Below, piece by piece: positions 23,320 through 31,125 of a stretch of DNA of 64,000 nt (position 1 is the stretch's first letter; every line of letters starts with the position of its first letter). Source of the DNA: CAVROP01 sp050012175 (GTDB lineage: Bacteria; Acidobacteriota; Terriglobia; UBA7540). A program made the position numbers and the translations under genes. Where the stretch lies: positions 1-64,000 of the forward strand of contig JBEKHR010000009.1 of NCBI GenBank assembly GCA_050012175.1. The letters are read 5' to 3'. The notes under the pieces are model-generated. The model had not been told where the DNA came from and did no database searches. It saw only the letters and a program-made list of their open reading frames with translations.

Positions 23320-24027
23320 TCAACTCGTTCTTTCGGGCTGGTCTTTACCCACTGCCCGGTATCCAACCATTCCTTCAGTGTATGGGACGGCTTCCTTTTC
23401 GCGGGGCAATTCGAAGTGCTTGGAGGCCCGCAAAATCGTGCGGATCGCCCCTACCCCTTTGATCTTTTTTGGGAACAGCGAAATCCTTCCTCTTCGCAGC
23501 ATCGCTATCCCAAGAGGCAGCATCCGCAAAAGTCCCAGGGGATTTCGCCTCAGGTAATAGAGCAGGAGCAAGAGCATCTCTTGATTGCGACCGTACCGGT
23601 TGACGACGCGAACGAAATTCTTCGACAGCAGGTACACCGGGAATCGCTCGGGATAGAGTCCGGCGTCGATCGCGGTGCGCTTTAAGGCATAGAGCAGATC
23701 GGTGATTTTGATGGATTGCGGACAGCGCGTCGTGCACATGTAACAGGAAGCGCAAATCCAGATCGTACGGCTTCGAAGAATCTCCTCGATTTGCCCGGCC
23801 CGGAATAGCGCGATGACCATCCTGGGGGATATGTCCATCGCGTAACTTACCGGGCAACTCCCAGTGCAGGTTCCGCATTGCAGGCACTGGGAAATCCGGT
23901 CGCCCCCTGGCACGACCTGAGCTTCCGCGAGGAACCTCCGCCGCAGTTCCCGCTCCGGTGCGGGCAGACTCCCTGGAACTGGCGCGTGATATTTGGTCGG
24001 AATTACGTCCACTCTCGCACTCGCCAT
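23320..24027 (-). CDS. hdrC: HdrC-like ferredoxin subunit
   Basis: A 235-residue protein; start at 24027 (MASARVDVIPTKYHAP) with GAGGAGGGACG upstream. Two [4Fe-4S] motifs, CLQCGTCTGSCPV and CASCYMCTTRCPQ, lie at about 48-60 and 91-103, as in HdrC. The remainder is helical, with a Leu-rich stretch (LLLLLYYLRRNPLGLLRML) that may be an amphipathic or membrane-touching helix. HdrC carries electrons between HdrA and HdrB. It is somewhat longer than the soluble methanogen HdrC (~190 residues). Confidence 0.9.
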   Translation of the reverse strand: MASARVDVIPTKYHAPVPGSLPAPERELRRRFLAEAQVVPGGDRISQCLQCGTCTGSCPVSYAMDISPRMVIALFRAGQIEEILRSRTIWICASCYMCTTRCPQSIKITDLLYALKRTAIDAGLYPERFPVYLLSKNFVRVVNRYGRNQEMLLLLLYYLRRNPLGLLRMLPLGIAMLRRGRISLFPKKIKGVGAIRTILRASKHFELPREKEAVPYTEGMVGYRAVGKDQPERTS

Positions 24028-24040
24028 CGTCCCTCCTCTT

Positions 24041-24685
24041 TTATGTCGCCGTCTCAGGCGCCGGCGGTTGGATGTGAGTCTCCGTCCCGCCGACCCGCTC
24101 GACAGCGGACTCCGCAGCCTTGCGCACCTTGTGTTTCTGATAGAAGCAGGTGCGCTGGACCAATTCGCGTAACAGGCACTTTTCGCGGAAATATATGCCG
24201 CACTGGAAGCATACCTCCTGCGGATTGGCAGTATGGTCCACAATGTTGGCGGAAAGGCGGTCCAGTGTCGCCGCCATCCCACACAGTTGCTCCGGCACAC
24301 ACGCGCCGAAGATCTCCGTAAGCTTCTGGTCTCTGGCAGCCTCGTAAGCGCTCAACAGGCGGCGGCCCTCCCCGGTGAGCGAGAGCTCGCTGGCGCGCCG
24401 GTCAGCGTGTCCCTCCGCACGACGAAGAAGCCGGCGACGCACCAGTTTGTCCGCCGCCTTGCTCGCGGCGGTGTTACTCACGCCCAGGAACGCGGCTACG
24501 TCGCCAATGGTGTTGGAGTCGGTGAAGGCTACTAGTTTGAGGAGTTTTAGGCCGGAGAAGGTGAGCCGTCCCCGTGCTGTCTCGCGCAGCAGCTTTTCCT
24601 CCAGCACGTTTCGCACGGCCGAGGAAAAGACTTGCACACTCCCCAGCAATTCGCTGATCATTTCGGGCATGTTGCTATCTGCCAT
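24041..24685 (-). CDS. MarR-type regulator with Cys-rich C-terminal tail
   Basis: A 214-residue protein; start at 24685 (MADSNMPEMI). A MarR winged helix spans about 10-125 (FSGLKLLKLVAF, IGDVAAFLGVSNTAASKAADKL as recognition region, LSLTGEGRRLLSAYE as wing/dimer helix). Unlike ordinary MarR proteins it has about 60 extra residues with CFQCGIYFREKC and a further Cys: Cys159, Cys162, Cys170 and Cys180, a likely Fe-S or zinc site. It is the first gene of the long minus-strand hydrogenase/Hdr locus, 13 bp ahead of hdrC. I infer a redox- or metal-responsive regulator of that locus. Confidence 0.75.
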   Translation of the reverse strand: MADSNMPEMISELLGSVQVFSSAVRNVLEEKLLRETARGRLTFSGLKLLKLVAFTDSNTIGDVAAFLGVSNTAASKAADKLVRRRLLRRAEGHADRRASELSLTGEGRRLLSAYEAARDQKLTEIFGACVPEQLCGMAATLDRLSANIVDHTANPQEVCFQCGIYFREKCLLRELVQRTCFYQKHKVRKAAESAVERVGGTETHIQPPAPETAT

Positions 24686-24734
24686 GGCCTTTCTCCAGCC
24701 CGCGGACGGCGCCCAGTGAGAACTACTCAACCGA

Positions 24735-24747
24735 GTTTAATATAAAC
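24735..24747 (-). promoter_or_regulatory. Candidate operator palindrome before the hydrogenase locus
   Basis: GTTTAATATAAAC is an interrupted palindrome with 5-bp arms, 50 bp upstream of the marR start. Its AT-rich centre stands out from the GC-rich surroundings and contains a -10-like TATATT on the minus strand. It could be the binding site of the MarR protein, overlapping the promoter. No convincing -35 hexamer was found. Confidence 0.35.
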
Positions 24748-25306
24748 CTACTTCATTGTTTGGCCACGCAAACTATAGATCAGGGGTTGGTTCAAGCAAG
24801 GTGCCAGCCAAAGCCGGGTTTTTCCACCTGCCAGTCTCCTAGGCAGTTGCTTTATGTCATTTCCGAAAGTGTGCAGCGCCCAACCAGGCAATCGAACCAT
24901 CCATCGAGCGCTACGAGGCCCGTAAAAGGGATACTTTGGCGCCCGCCTGAGTTTTCCCTGCGGTATTTTGCAACAAAGCACCCGGACTCACAGTTGCCAC
25001 CGAGATGACACTCTGACCGCAAGTGCGGCTAGGAGCCTATGGGAGACAGATTTTGCCGCACGTAGAATCAACAACTTAGCAAATTGGTTACGTCTGTAAG
25101 CTGTTGATTCTTCGTGGAACAAGCCATACTTCCGACAGACTCCCGGTGACCAGGGATGATGGGGTCGCGCCTTTGTGCTGGGTGAAAACACCCCCGATGG
25201 GCGCCGCTGCTGGGGATTCTTGCCACCCGTGCTGCGCAAAAACTCCGTGATTCTGCCCCGCTGAAGAAGCAAGGGTGTGGTTCGGAAGGTGGACTTGTCG
25301 GCTCTT
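24748..25306. other. Non-coding gap with one stem-loop-like inverted repeat
   Basis: About 560 bp without a supportable gene. The only clear structure is an imperfect inverted repeat with 15-nt arms (one mismatch): CACGTAGAATCAACA at 25059-25073 and TGTTGATTCTTCGTG at 25102-25116, with a 28-nt loop. It is not followed by a T-run, so it is not an obvious intrinsic terminator, and it does not fold as a tRNA. It may be a small RNA, a recombination site or a remnant of a mobile element end. Confidence 0.4.
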
Positions 25307-26335
25307 TTATTTGGGGTTTTTATACGAATCGCGTTCTGAAAGTTGCCGTGAGATTTCCTTCACTTTCCTGGCGAGGCTCGGCAGGTTGGCAAGCTGGGCA
25401 TACATCTTCTTGAACTCATCCAAGGGGCGGGCGGGGGTCCCCCAGACCTTAGTTCCCTTGCGAATAACCCTGAAGACTCCCGCCTGTCCACCGACCATTG
25501 CCCGCTCTTCGATTCGAATGTGGTCCGCAACACCAACCTGGCCGCCCATGACCACGTAGTCGCCAATTTCTGCGCTGCCTGAAATGCCCGTCTGAGCAGC
25601 GATCACGCAGTGGCACCCCACCCTCACGTTGTGGGCAATCTGAACCAGGTTGTCAATCTTGCTCCCCTGACCAATCACCGTGACCCCTAGCGAGCCACGG
25701 TCCACCGTACTGTTGCTGCCTATTTCGACGTCATCTTCAATGACCACCCCACCCTGTTGGGGGAATTTCTCATAATGGCCCTCGGCGAAAACGTAACCGA
25801 ACCCGTCGGATCCAACCACCACGCCGGAGTGAAGGATGACCCGGTTGCCAATCCTTGCCCCCGGATAAACGCTCACCCGTGGATGCAAGACACAATGCGA
25901 ACCTATCTGAGCCCCCTCGCCCAAGCACACTCCCGCTCCTAAATACGTCCCCGGCCCCACATCTACACCTGACTCAATCACCACATAGGGACGAACGGTC
26001 ACGTCCTCGGCCAAGCGCGCGTCCGGAGCAATAACAGCCGTGGGATGGACTCCCGGCTTGACCTTGCGGGGGGGACAAAGGACCTCGGCGGCGCGAGCGA
26101 AAGCCAGTTTAGGGTTCGCGACCCCGATAGTCGTCCGGCCTGTCAGAAGGCAACCCTCTGGCACGAGGATACACCCCGCCTGGGAACTGGCTGCCAAGTC
26201 AAGAAACTTGGCGCCTTCGGCATAGGTCAGCTCATCCGGTCCGGCAGTTGCCAGAGCCGCGACCTGGCGAACTTCCCGAGCCTCCTCCCCGTGCAGTATT
26301 CCCCCCAACAACTTGGCAAGCTCCGAAGTCTTCAT
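25307..26335 (-). CDS. lpxD: UDP-3-O-acylglucosamine N-acyltransferase
   Basis: A 342-residue protein, the usual LpxD length. The N-terminal uridine-binding domain (about 1-100) precedes a left-handed beta-helix of hexapeptide repeats (IGSHCVLHPRVSVYPGARIG, VIEDDVEIGSNSTVDRGSL, KIDNLVQIAHNVRVG). The catalytic His lies in LVQIAHNVRVG, and DGFGYVF is a typical LpxD motif. It transfers a 3-hydroxyacyl chain from acyl-ACP to UDP-glucosamine in lipid A synthesis in the cytoplasm. The acyltransferase gene behind it is also a lipid A function. This supports a Gram-negative cell envelope. Confidence 0.95.
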   Translation of the reverse strand: MKTSELAKLLGGILHGEEAREVRQVAALATAGPDELTYAEGAKFLDLAASSQAGCILVPEGCLLTGRTTIGVANPKLAFARAAEVLCPPRKVKPGVHPTAVIAPDARLAEDVTVRPYVVIESGVDVGPGTYLGAGVCLGEGAQIGSHCVLHPRVSVYPGARIGNRVILHSGVVVGSDGFGYVFAEGHYEKFPQQGGVVIEDDVEIGSNSTVDRGSLGVTVIGQGSKIDNLVQIAHNVRVGCHCVIAAQTGISGSAEIGDYVVMGGQVGVADHIRIEERAMVGGQAGVFRVIRKGTKVWGTPARPLDEFKKMYAQLANLPSLARKVKEISRQLSERDSYKNPK

Positions 26336-26348
26336 AGTTCGCCTCGAT

Positions 26349-26550
26349 CAGCCGTCAGCTATCAGCTATCAGCCATCAGCTTTCAGCTCTGGAACAGGGA
26401 ATAGGGATGGCAGGCAGAAGGCAGTATGGAGTCTTAAGTTCAGAATTGCTCTAGCCCGCAGTATCTCGCTTCATCTCTTCGAGAGCTGAAAGCTGACGGC
26501 TGATAGCTGATAGCTCCTGTTCCCTATTCCCTACTCCTATTCCCTACTCC
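26349..26550. repeat. Paired heptanucleotide arrays between lpxD and the acyltransferase gene
   Basis: A run of TCAGCTA-type words at 26350-26395 plus GGAACAGGGAATAGGG is mirrored by AGCTGAAAGCTGACGGCTGA and GTTCCCTATTCCCTACTCC words at 26481-26550. The two halves are complementary and could form a long hairpin. The array ends at the stop codon of the acyltransferase gene (26544). Confidence 0.65.
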
Positions 26551-27524
26551 GGATAAAGCGGCGGTTCACCCGGCGGGCGTGTTTTCCAGCGGCGGTGAAC
26601 CCAGAGCCAGTGATCCGGGAAGCGGCGAATGTAATCTTCAATCAGGCGGGTGAAATTCGCAGTATTGACCTGGATTTCCTCTTCCGGATCCTGGCAATTG
26701 ATCCATTCGACGGGGTCGAATCGCAGTCGATATTTCTTGAGTTTAGAATCCCAGATGACCAGCCCCAGCACGATGGGCACACCGGTCTTCTTCGCCACAC
26801 GCGCGGGGCCGGTGGTAGTACACGCCGGGAGGCCGAAAAAATCCACAAAGACCCCCTCGCCTAGCAACATGTTCTGGTCAATGAGCACTCCCACTGCGTC
26901 ACCTTGGCTGAAAGCACGCAGAAGGCCGCGCGCAAAATCACCTTTTTCGATGGCCTTGCCGCCACCCAGGCACCGATAGCGATTGATGAGTTCATCCATC
27001 AGGGGATTGTCAAGGGCGCGCACAACGAAGTCGCAGGGATAGCCGTACACCCCGTGAGCGAAAGAGCTAAGTTCCCAGCTCCCGAAATGGCCGGTGAGAA
27101 AGAGCACGCCGCGACCCTGACTCTGGGCTTGGGCGTAATTCTCAAACCCATCATAGATTATCAGGTTCTCAATGTTGCCGCGGTTCCAACGTGGAATATG
27201 CGCAAAATCTGCCAGCATCCTGCCAAAGTTACGAAACAAGCCGGAAAGCACTTTCCGGCGCTGGCTCTCGGGCCAATCAGGGAAAGCCAGCTTCAAGTTG
27301 AACAGACCCACTGTGCGCAGGCGGGGCCAGAACCAGTAACTCAGAAACGCCAGAATTGCGCAGAGCGCCCGCGTCAAACGGTGCGGCAACGCCCCAAGCA
27401 ACTTCAGCAAGATGAGGGCAGCATAGTATTCCATCCGATGTCGTAAGGAAGTACGCGGCGATGGTTGGGCGAGGTTCAGACGCGGGGGCGGGGTAGCGGA
27501 ATTGGTGACCATGGTTGGGTCCAT
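26544..27524 (-). CDS. Lipid A acyltransferase, LpxL/HtrB-like
   Basis: A 326-residue protein; ATG at 27524 chosen because GAGGGAG lies 8 nt upstream (GTG at 27533 is possible). A hydrophobic N-terminal region (AALILLKLLGALPH, AILAFLSYWFW) anchors it to the inner membrane. The acyltransferase HX4E motif is TGHFGSWEL, followed by VVRALDNPLMDELI, GVLIDQN and VDFFGLPACTTTGPA, the standard LpxL/LpxM sequence order. It ends DHWLWVHRRWKTRP as in the family. It would add a secondary acyl chain to the lipid A precursor. Which position it acylates is unknown. Confidence 0.88.
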   Translation of the reverse strand: MDPTMVTNSATPPPRLNLAQPSPRTSLRHRMEYYAALILLKLLGALPHRLTRALCAILAFLSYWFWPRLRTVGLFNLKLAFPDWPESQRRKVLSGLFRNFGRMLADFAHIPRWNRGNIENLIIYDGFENYAQAQSQGRGVLFLTGHFGSWELSSFAHGVYGYPCDFVVRALDNPLMDELINRYRCLGGGKAIEKGDFARGLLRAFSQGDAVGVLIDQNMLLGEGVFVDFFGLPACTTTGPARVAKKTGVPIVLGLVIWDSKLKKYRLRFDPVEWINCQDPEEEIQVNTANFTRLIEDYIRRFPDHWLWVHRRWKTRPPGEPPLYPE

Positions 27525-27882
27525 ACCCCACACTCCCTCTGAGGACGCGGAACTTCTACAGCCGGCGTCGGTTCACCCTCCGCCGTCGAAGCCCGCGTAT
27601 CTCAGTCAGCCTTGAGAGAAAGCTTCTCCAAGAAGAAACTGAGCACTTGACTCGCAGACTCAAAATGTTACCACAACCCATTTTCCCGCCTACAAGAACT
27701 TTTCTTTCTTAGCCCTTTCCTATCATTTGAATCCTGTCCTTGTGTCTGCGAGCTTCAGGTTTTGGGTTATACTTGCATCGTTTTGCGAGCGCCAAGAGGC
27801 TTTGCCGTTTTTAGACTGTTGGCCTCCCGGGATGGCTTGCACGAGGGCAGGTTTCACTCCGGCCGTCCAAGAGGAAAGTGTC

Positions 27883-28866
27883 GTGGGGTCTGAAATCATC
27901 GATATTCGCCACTTTGAGTTGTCGGCGTTCTCGGAGCTGCTGGAGGCAGAATCGCGGGCCTGGAACGAAGAGCTTTACTGGGATTTCACTTCCTCGGCTC
28001 GCGTGATTTCCACCTGCCTGGAAGAAAAGCGTCTCGCAGGGTATGCTCTGGTTCTGGATGGCGTCGTTCGTGGCTACTGCTTCTTTTTCTGCGACGGGGA
28101 AAAGGGCCTCATGGGAGATTTATTTGTCAGCCCGGCGCCAGCGGGTTTGGATCAGACCCTGAAACTACTGGAGCACGCAAACGAAACGCTCCTCGCAACT
28201 CCCGGCCTGCGGCGCGTTGAAGCGCAGCTTCCGCACTACACCTTCGAGGATCTTGAGAGCCACTTCACTTCCTGGAAGTACAGCGGCTACCGGCGCCGCT
28301 TCATGGCCTTGTTCCTCCCCGAGTGGCAACCCCATGCCTCGTCCGGGCCCGGCCCTTCTGATCCCACACGGCGCGCCACTGCCAGCCTGGATGAGTTCCG
28401 GATCACGCCATGCGATAAGAAATATGCCCGCGAGGCCGCGGAACTCCTCTTTGGCGCCTATCACAACCACGTCGATGCGGCGATCAATGACCAATACAGC
28501 TCACTGGCAGGCGCAACACGCCTGCTCGATAACATCGTCCATTACCAGGGTTGCGGAGAGTTTCTTGAGCAAGTCTCCAAGGTCGCCATTCATCGCCTGA
28601 CACGCAAACTCGTCGGGGTCCTGACCGTGACCGCCGTCCGTTCCGATACAGCTCACATACCGCAGGTTGCCATCGCGAGGACGCTGCAAGGAATCGGCCT
28701 GGGGACAGCGTTGTTGGAATCTGCGTTCAACGACCTTGCCAGGGCAGGCTACCAGCGGGTTTCCCTGACCGTCACCGACGCCAACTCGGGCGCTTTTCGC
28801 CTCTATGAGCGCCTCGGCTTCAAAACCTTCCGCACCTTCGGCGCCTTCGTCTTCAACCGCCCCTAA
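27883..28866 (+). CDS. Tandem GNAT-family acetyltransferase
   Basis: A 327-residue protein; GTG at 27883 selected because GAGGAAA sits just ahead and the first domain begins IIDIRHFELSAFSELL. The N-terminal half is a degenerate GNAT-like domain (LAGYALVLDGVVRGYCFFF). The C-terminal half is a full GNAT domain with the acetyl-CoA loop IARTLQGIGLGTALLESAF and SLTVTDANSGAFRLYERLGF. Two-domain GNAT proteins can modify aminoglycosides, peptides or small amines; nothing here fixes the substrate. An in-frame longer start at 27727 would add about 50 residues without domain similarity. Confidence 0.8.
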   Translation: MGSEIIDIRHFELSAFSELLEAESRAWNEELYWDFTSSARVISTCLEEKRLAGYALVLDGVVRGYCFFFCDGEKGLMGDLFVSPAPAGLDQTLKLLEHANETLLATPGLRRVEAQLPHYTFEDLESHFTSWKYSGYRRRFMALFLPEWQPHASSGPGPSDPTRRATASLDEFRITPCDKKYAREAAELLFGAYHNHVDAAINDQYSSLAGATRLLDNIVHYQGCGEFLEQVSKVAIHRLTRKLVGVLTVTAVRSDTAHIPQVAIARTLQGIGLGTALLESAFNDLARAGYQRVSLTVTDANSGAFRLYERLGFKTFRTFGAFVFNRP

Positions 28867-29153
28867 AAAGACAGGATTCAGGATTCGGGATTCGGGATTC
28901 AGGAGCGGCAGAATTATGAATAGTCATATGAATAGTAAATAGTGAATAGTAAATGGTGAATTGCGGAGGCGGAATTTGCCTTGCACGCCTCGCCCGGGGC
29001 CACTCACCGCTACGCTTCTTAAATTCACAATTCACTATTCACCATTCAGGAAGAGCACCTCGCTCCATTTTTCAAGTGCTGAAAGCTGACCCGCCGCGGC
29101 GGGATAGCTGAGGGCTGAGAGCTGAAGTCGTGCCTGAATCCTGAATCCTGTTC
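28867..29153. repeat. Composite heptad-array repeat with GC-rich core, copy 1
   Basis: ATTCAGG/ATTCGGG heptads (28870-28902) precede the composite unit 28911-29050, which has AT-rich heptads (GTGAATA/GTAAATA) on both sides of a GC-rich core reading TTGCACGCCTCGCCCGGGGC. Further AGCTGAA heptads and CCGCCGCGGCGG lie at 29075-29135. The same composite unit occurs at 58440-58562 (inverted) and 61505-61629. No gene is present. Confidence 0.7.
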
Positions 29154-29154
29154 G

Positions 29155-29616
29155 TCACTTACCCTTGGCTTTCAAGAGGTCCTTCAACTCGTCCATGAAT
29201 TCCCGAATGTCTTTGAAGTCGAGATAAACCGAGGCAAATCGCACATAGGCGACTTTGTCGAGCTTCTTCAGGCGGCCCATAACCAGTTCACCCAACTCCC
29301 CGGCCGGGAGCTCCCTTTCTGCCGACTCGGCCACAAGTGCCTCTGCCTCATTAACAATCTCCTCCAACTTGGACATCGGGACGGGCCGTTTCTCACAGGC
29401 TTTCAGCAAGCCAGCCAGAATCTTCTGACGGTCAAACTTCTCCCGCCGGCCATCCTTCTTCACCACCATATAGGGGATTTCGTCGATCCGCTCATAGGTG
29501 GTAAAACGGCGACCACACTTCGCGCATTCGCGCCGACGGCGAATGGTGTCGCCGATCTTTGCCTCGCGTGAATCCACAACCTTGTCTTCTATGTGACCGC
29601 AGAATGGACACCTCAT
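29155..29616 (-). CDS. nrdR: Transcriptional repressor NrdR
   Basis: A 153-residue protein of typical NrdR length. The N-terminal zinc ribbon is MRCPFCGHIEDKVVDSRE...RRRRECAKCGRRFTTYE (Cys3, Cys6, Cys31, Cys34), followed by an ATP-cone domain (VVKKDGRREKFDRQKILAGL, and the ending LDKVAYVRFASVYLDFKDI). NrdR binds NrdR boxes ahead of ribonucleotide reductase genes and represses them according to the ATP/dATP state. No nrd gene or NrdR box was noticed in the window. Confidence 0.96.
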   Translation of the reverse strand: MRCPFCGHIEDKVVDSREAKIGDTIRRRRECAKCGRRFTTYERIDEIPYMVVKKDGRREKFDRQKILAGLLKACEKRPVPMSKLEEIVNEAEALVAESAERELPAGELGELVMGRLKKLDKVAYVRFASVYLDFKDIREFMDELKDLLKAKGK

Positions 29617-29654
29617 AGTTAGTCACCAGTAGGCGGTAAGCACCAGGCAGCAAG

Positions 29655-29700
29655 TGTAGCGCAGGTCCCGTCCCGCAGAGCGGGAGACCTGCGGCTCTTC
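29655..29700. repeat. GTAGCGC palindromic repeat
   Basis: GTAGCGCAGGTCCCGTCCCGC pairs with GCGGGAGACCTGCGGCT across 29656-29695. Close relatives are at 40302-40340 and 41386-41426, all ending in GCGGCTnTT. It lies between nrdR and the flippase-like gene. Confidence 0.6.
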
Positions 29701-29759
29701 AAAGGCAGCAGGCGGACACAGCTTGTGCCTGCCGGGATTAATCTGCTTTCAACACCGTG

Positions 29760-30827
29760 CTAATTAGTCTCCGCGAGCTCCCTTTCCTCTTCGGCGAGGG
29801 CCTCCAACTTTCTGAACGTCAGCCCTTCGTGCACCAGCAGCACCAACCCCGAGGCCAAGCATGGGACCGACATGACAATCCACACCAGTATCGCCGCGCC
29901 CGTGGCCGCCTCGGCCGGGACGTTGAAAAGCGCGTTCAGCGCAAGGATAATGCCCACCTGGTAGCCGCCACCGACCCCCGGGATCTGCACGGCAAGTCCC
30001 AGCGCGGCGCAAAACAGAGCCACAGCAGCCGCCGGCCAAGGCAGGTCCGCCACCTCCCCATGCAGGCTTTGGAAAACCAGCCAGAATACCGAGGTATTGA
30101 GAAACCACACCACGGCGGTCAAGGCCAGACTTCCCAACAGGACCTTCCAGCTACGGATGACGCTCAACCCCTCGGCAAATGACCGCAGGAAGCGCTCGAA
30201 TCGCCTGAGCGCCGCTGCGGGCAGGAAGCGGAACAACCGCAACATCCAGGCGGCAAACTGTCTGGAGCGTAACCAGAACAGCAGCAACCCCACGACCAAC
30301 AAGGCGGCGAGAACAAGCATGGCGTCCCCGCCACGATGCAGGGTGGCGAGGACCTTCGTCCCGCGCGCGGTTTCAGGCTCCACCGACGCGAAATCCAGCG
30401 CCGCGGCAAAGAGCAACACAACGAACACCATATCGAAGATTCGCTCCAGTACCCACACCGCCAGCATGGTGCTCATGGAAACATTTTCCTTCTTGGCAAT
30501 GTAAGCAGGCCGAACGAATTCTCCTGGCCGGCCGATAAGATAGATGGAGCTGAAACCCAGGATCTGGCCCACAAACAAGACCCAGAGCGAGGCCTTCTTG
30601 ATCGGGCTGAGGAAGAATCTCCACCGCCAGGCTCGGACGAAGTAGGTGCAAAAGACAGCGATCAGCGCCAGCAGCAACGGACCCGGGCTGGCTCCGGTGA
30701 GCAAAGCCCACAGGCGCGTCCACCGGAAGTTTCCCCACTCGGGACTTCGGCTTAGGTTGTAAAAAATGAGTGCGATGATGATGGCTCCGATACCCAGCCA
30801 CAACCATCGTCGGTACTTTTTTCTCAT
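29760..30827 (-). CDS. Flippase-like integral membrane protein (UPF0104 / AglD-like)
   Basis: A 355-residue protein; ATG at 30827 (MRKKYRRWLWLG). About eight hydrophobic segments cover the protein, with the conserved loops YFVRAWRWRFFL, GRPGEFVRPAYIAKKENVS and PGVGGGYQVGIILAL, which define the lysylphosphatidylglycerol-synthase-type transmembrane domain found in many flippase-like proteins. No catalytic aminoacyltransferase domain is attached. Likely role: transport or assembly of a lipid-linked envelope component. The upstream DNA is a palindromic repeat, and the ribosome binding site is weak. Confidence 0.82.
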   Translation of the reverse strand: MRKKYRRWLWLGIGAIIIALIFYNLSRSPEWGNFRWTRLWALLTGASPGPLLLALIAVFCTYFVRAWRWRFFLSPIKKASLWVLFVGQILGFSSIYLIGRPGEFVRPAYIAKKENVSMSTMLAVWVLERIFDMVFVVLLFAAALDFASVEPETARGTKVLATLHRGGDAMLVLAALLVVGLLLFWLRSRQFAAWMLRLFRFLPAAALRRFERFLRSFAEGLSVIRSWKVLLGSLALTAVVWFLNTSVFWLVFQSLHGEVADLPWPAAAVALFCAALGLAVQIPGVGGGYQVGIILALNALFNVPAEAATGAAILVWIVMSVPCLASGLVLLVHEGLTFRKLEALAEEERELAETN

Positions 30828-30922
30828 ATCGGAAGAAATCTCGCCGGATTCCTCGTCCGAAAAGCTATCCGAACCCTCGGCCAGTGTCAAGCAACCCGCA
30901 TCTCGACAAAAAAGCCGACCCC

Positions 30923-31057
30923 GTGTCATTCTGAGTCCCGACCTGTCGGGACGAAGAATCCCTGCAGTTTGTTTGAAGGGCCAGCCAGCGAATGTGGCCC
31001 GCGAACTGCGGAGATCCTTCCTCGTCCCGATCAAATCGGGACTCCTCAGGATGACAC
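30923..31057. repeat. TGTCATTCTGAG palindromic repeat, full copy
   Basis: GTGTCATTCTGAGTCCCGAC with a CCCGACCTGTCGGG hairpin forms the left end; CGGGACTCCTCAGGATGACAC forms the inverted right end. An internal AGAATCCCTGCAG/GCGGAGATCC pair is also complementary. A second full copy is at 45907-46010 and a half copy at 35886-35931. It fills the space between the CapA-like gene and the flippase-like gene. Confidence 0.65.
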
Positions 31058-31125
31058 GCCGTGGATATGCGCCGCGTCTGCGCAACTCCAACTTCCGGGT
31101 TCGGGTTCAACGCTTGACCGTAGGG

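Noticed and set aside
25021..25130. A tRNA gene around the 25059-25116 stem-loop
   Set aside because: No T-loop GTTCnAnnC in place, no acceptor stem pairing and no correct spacing of arms.
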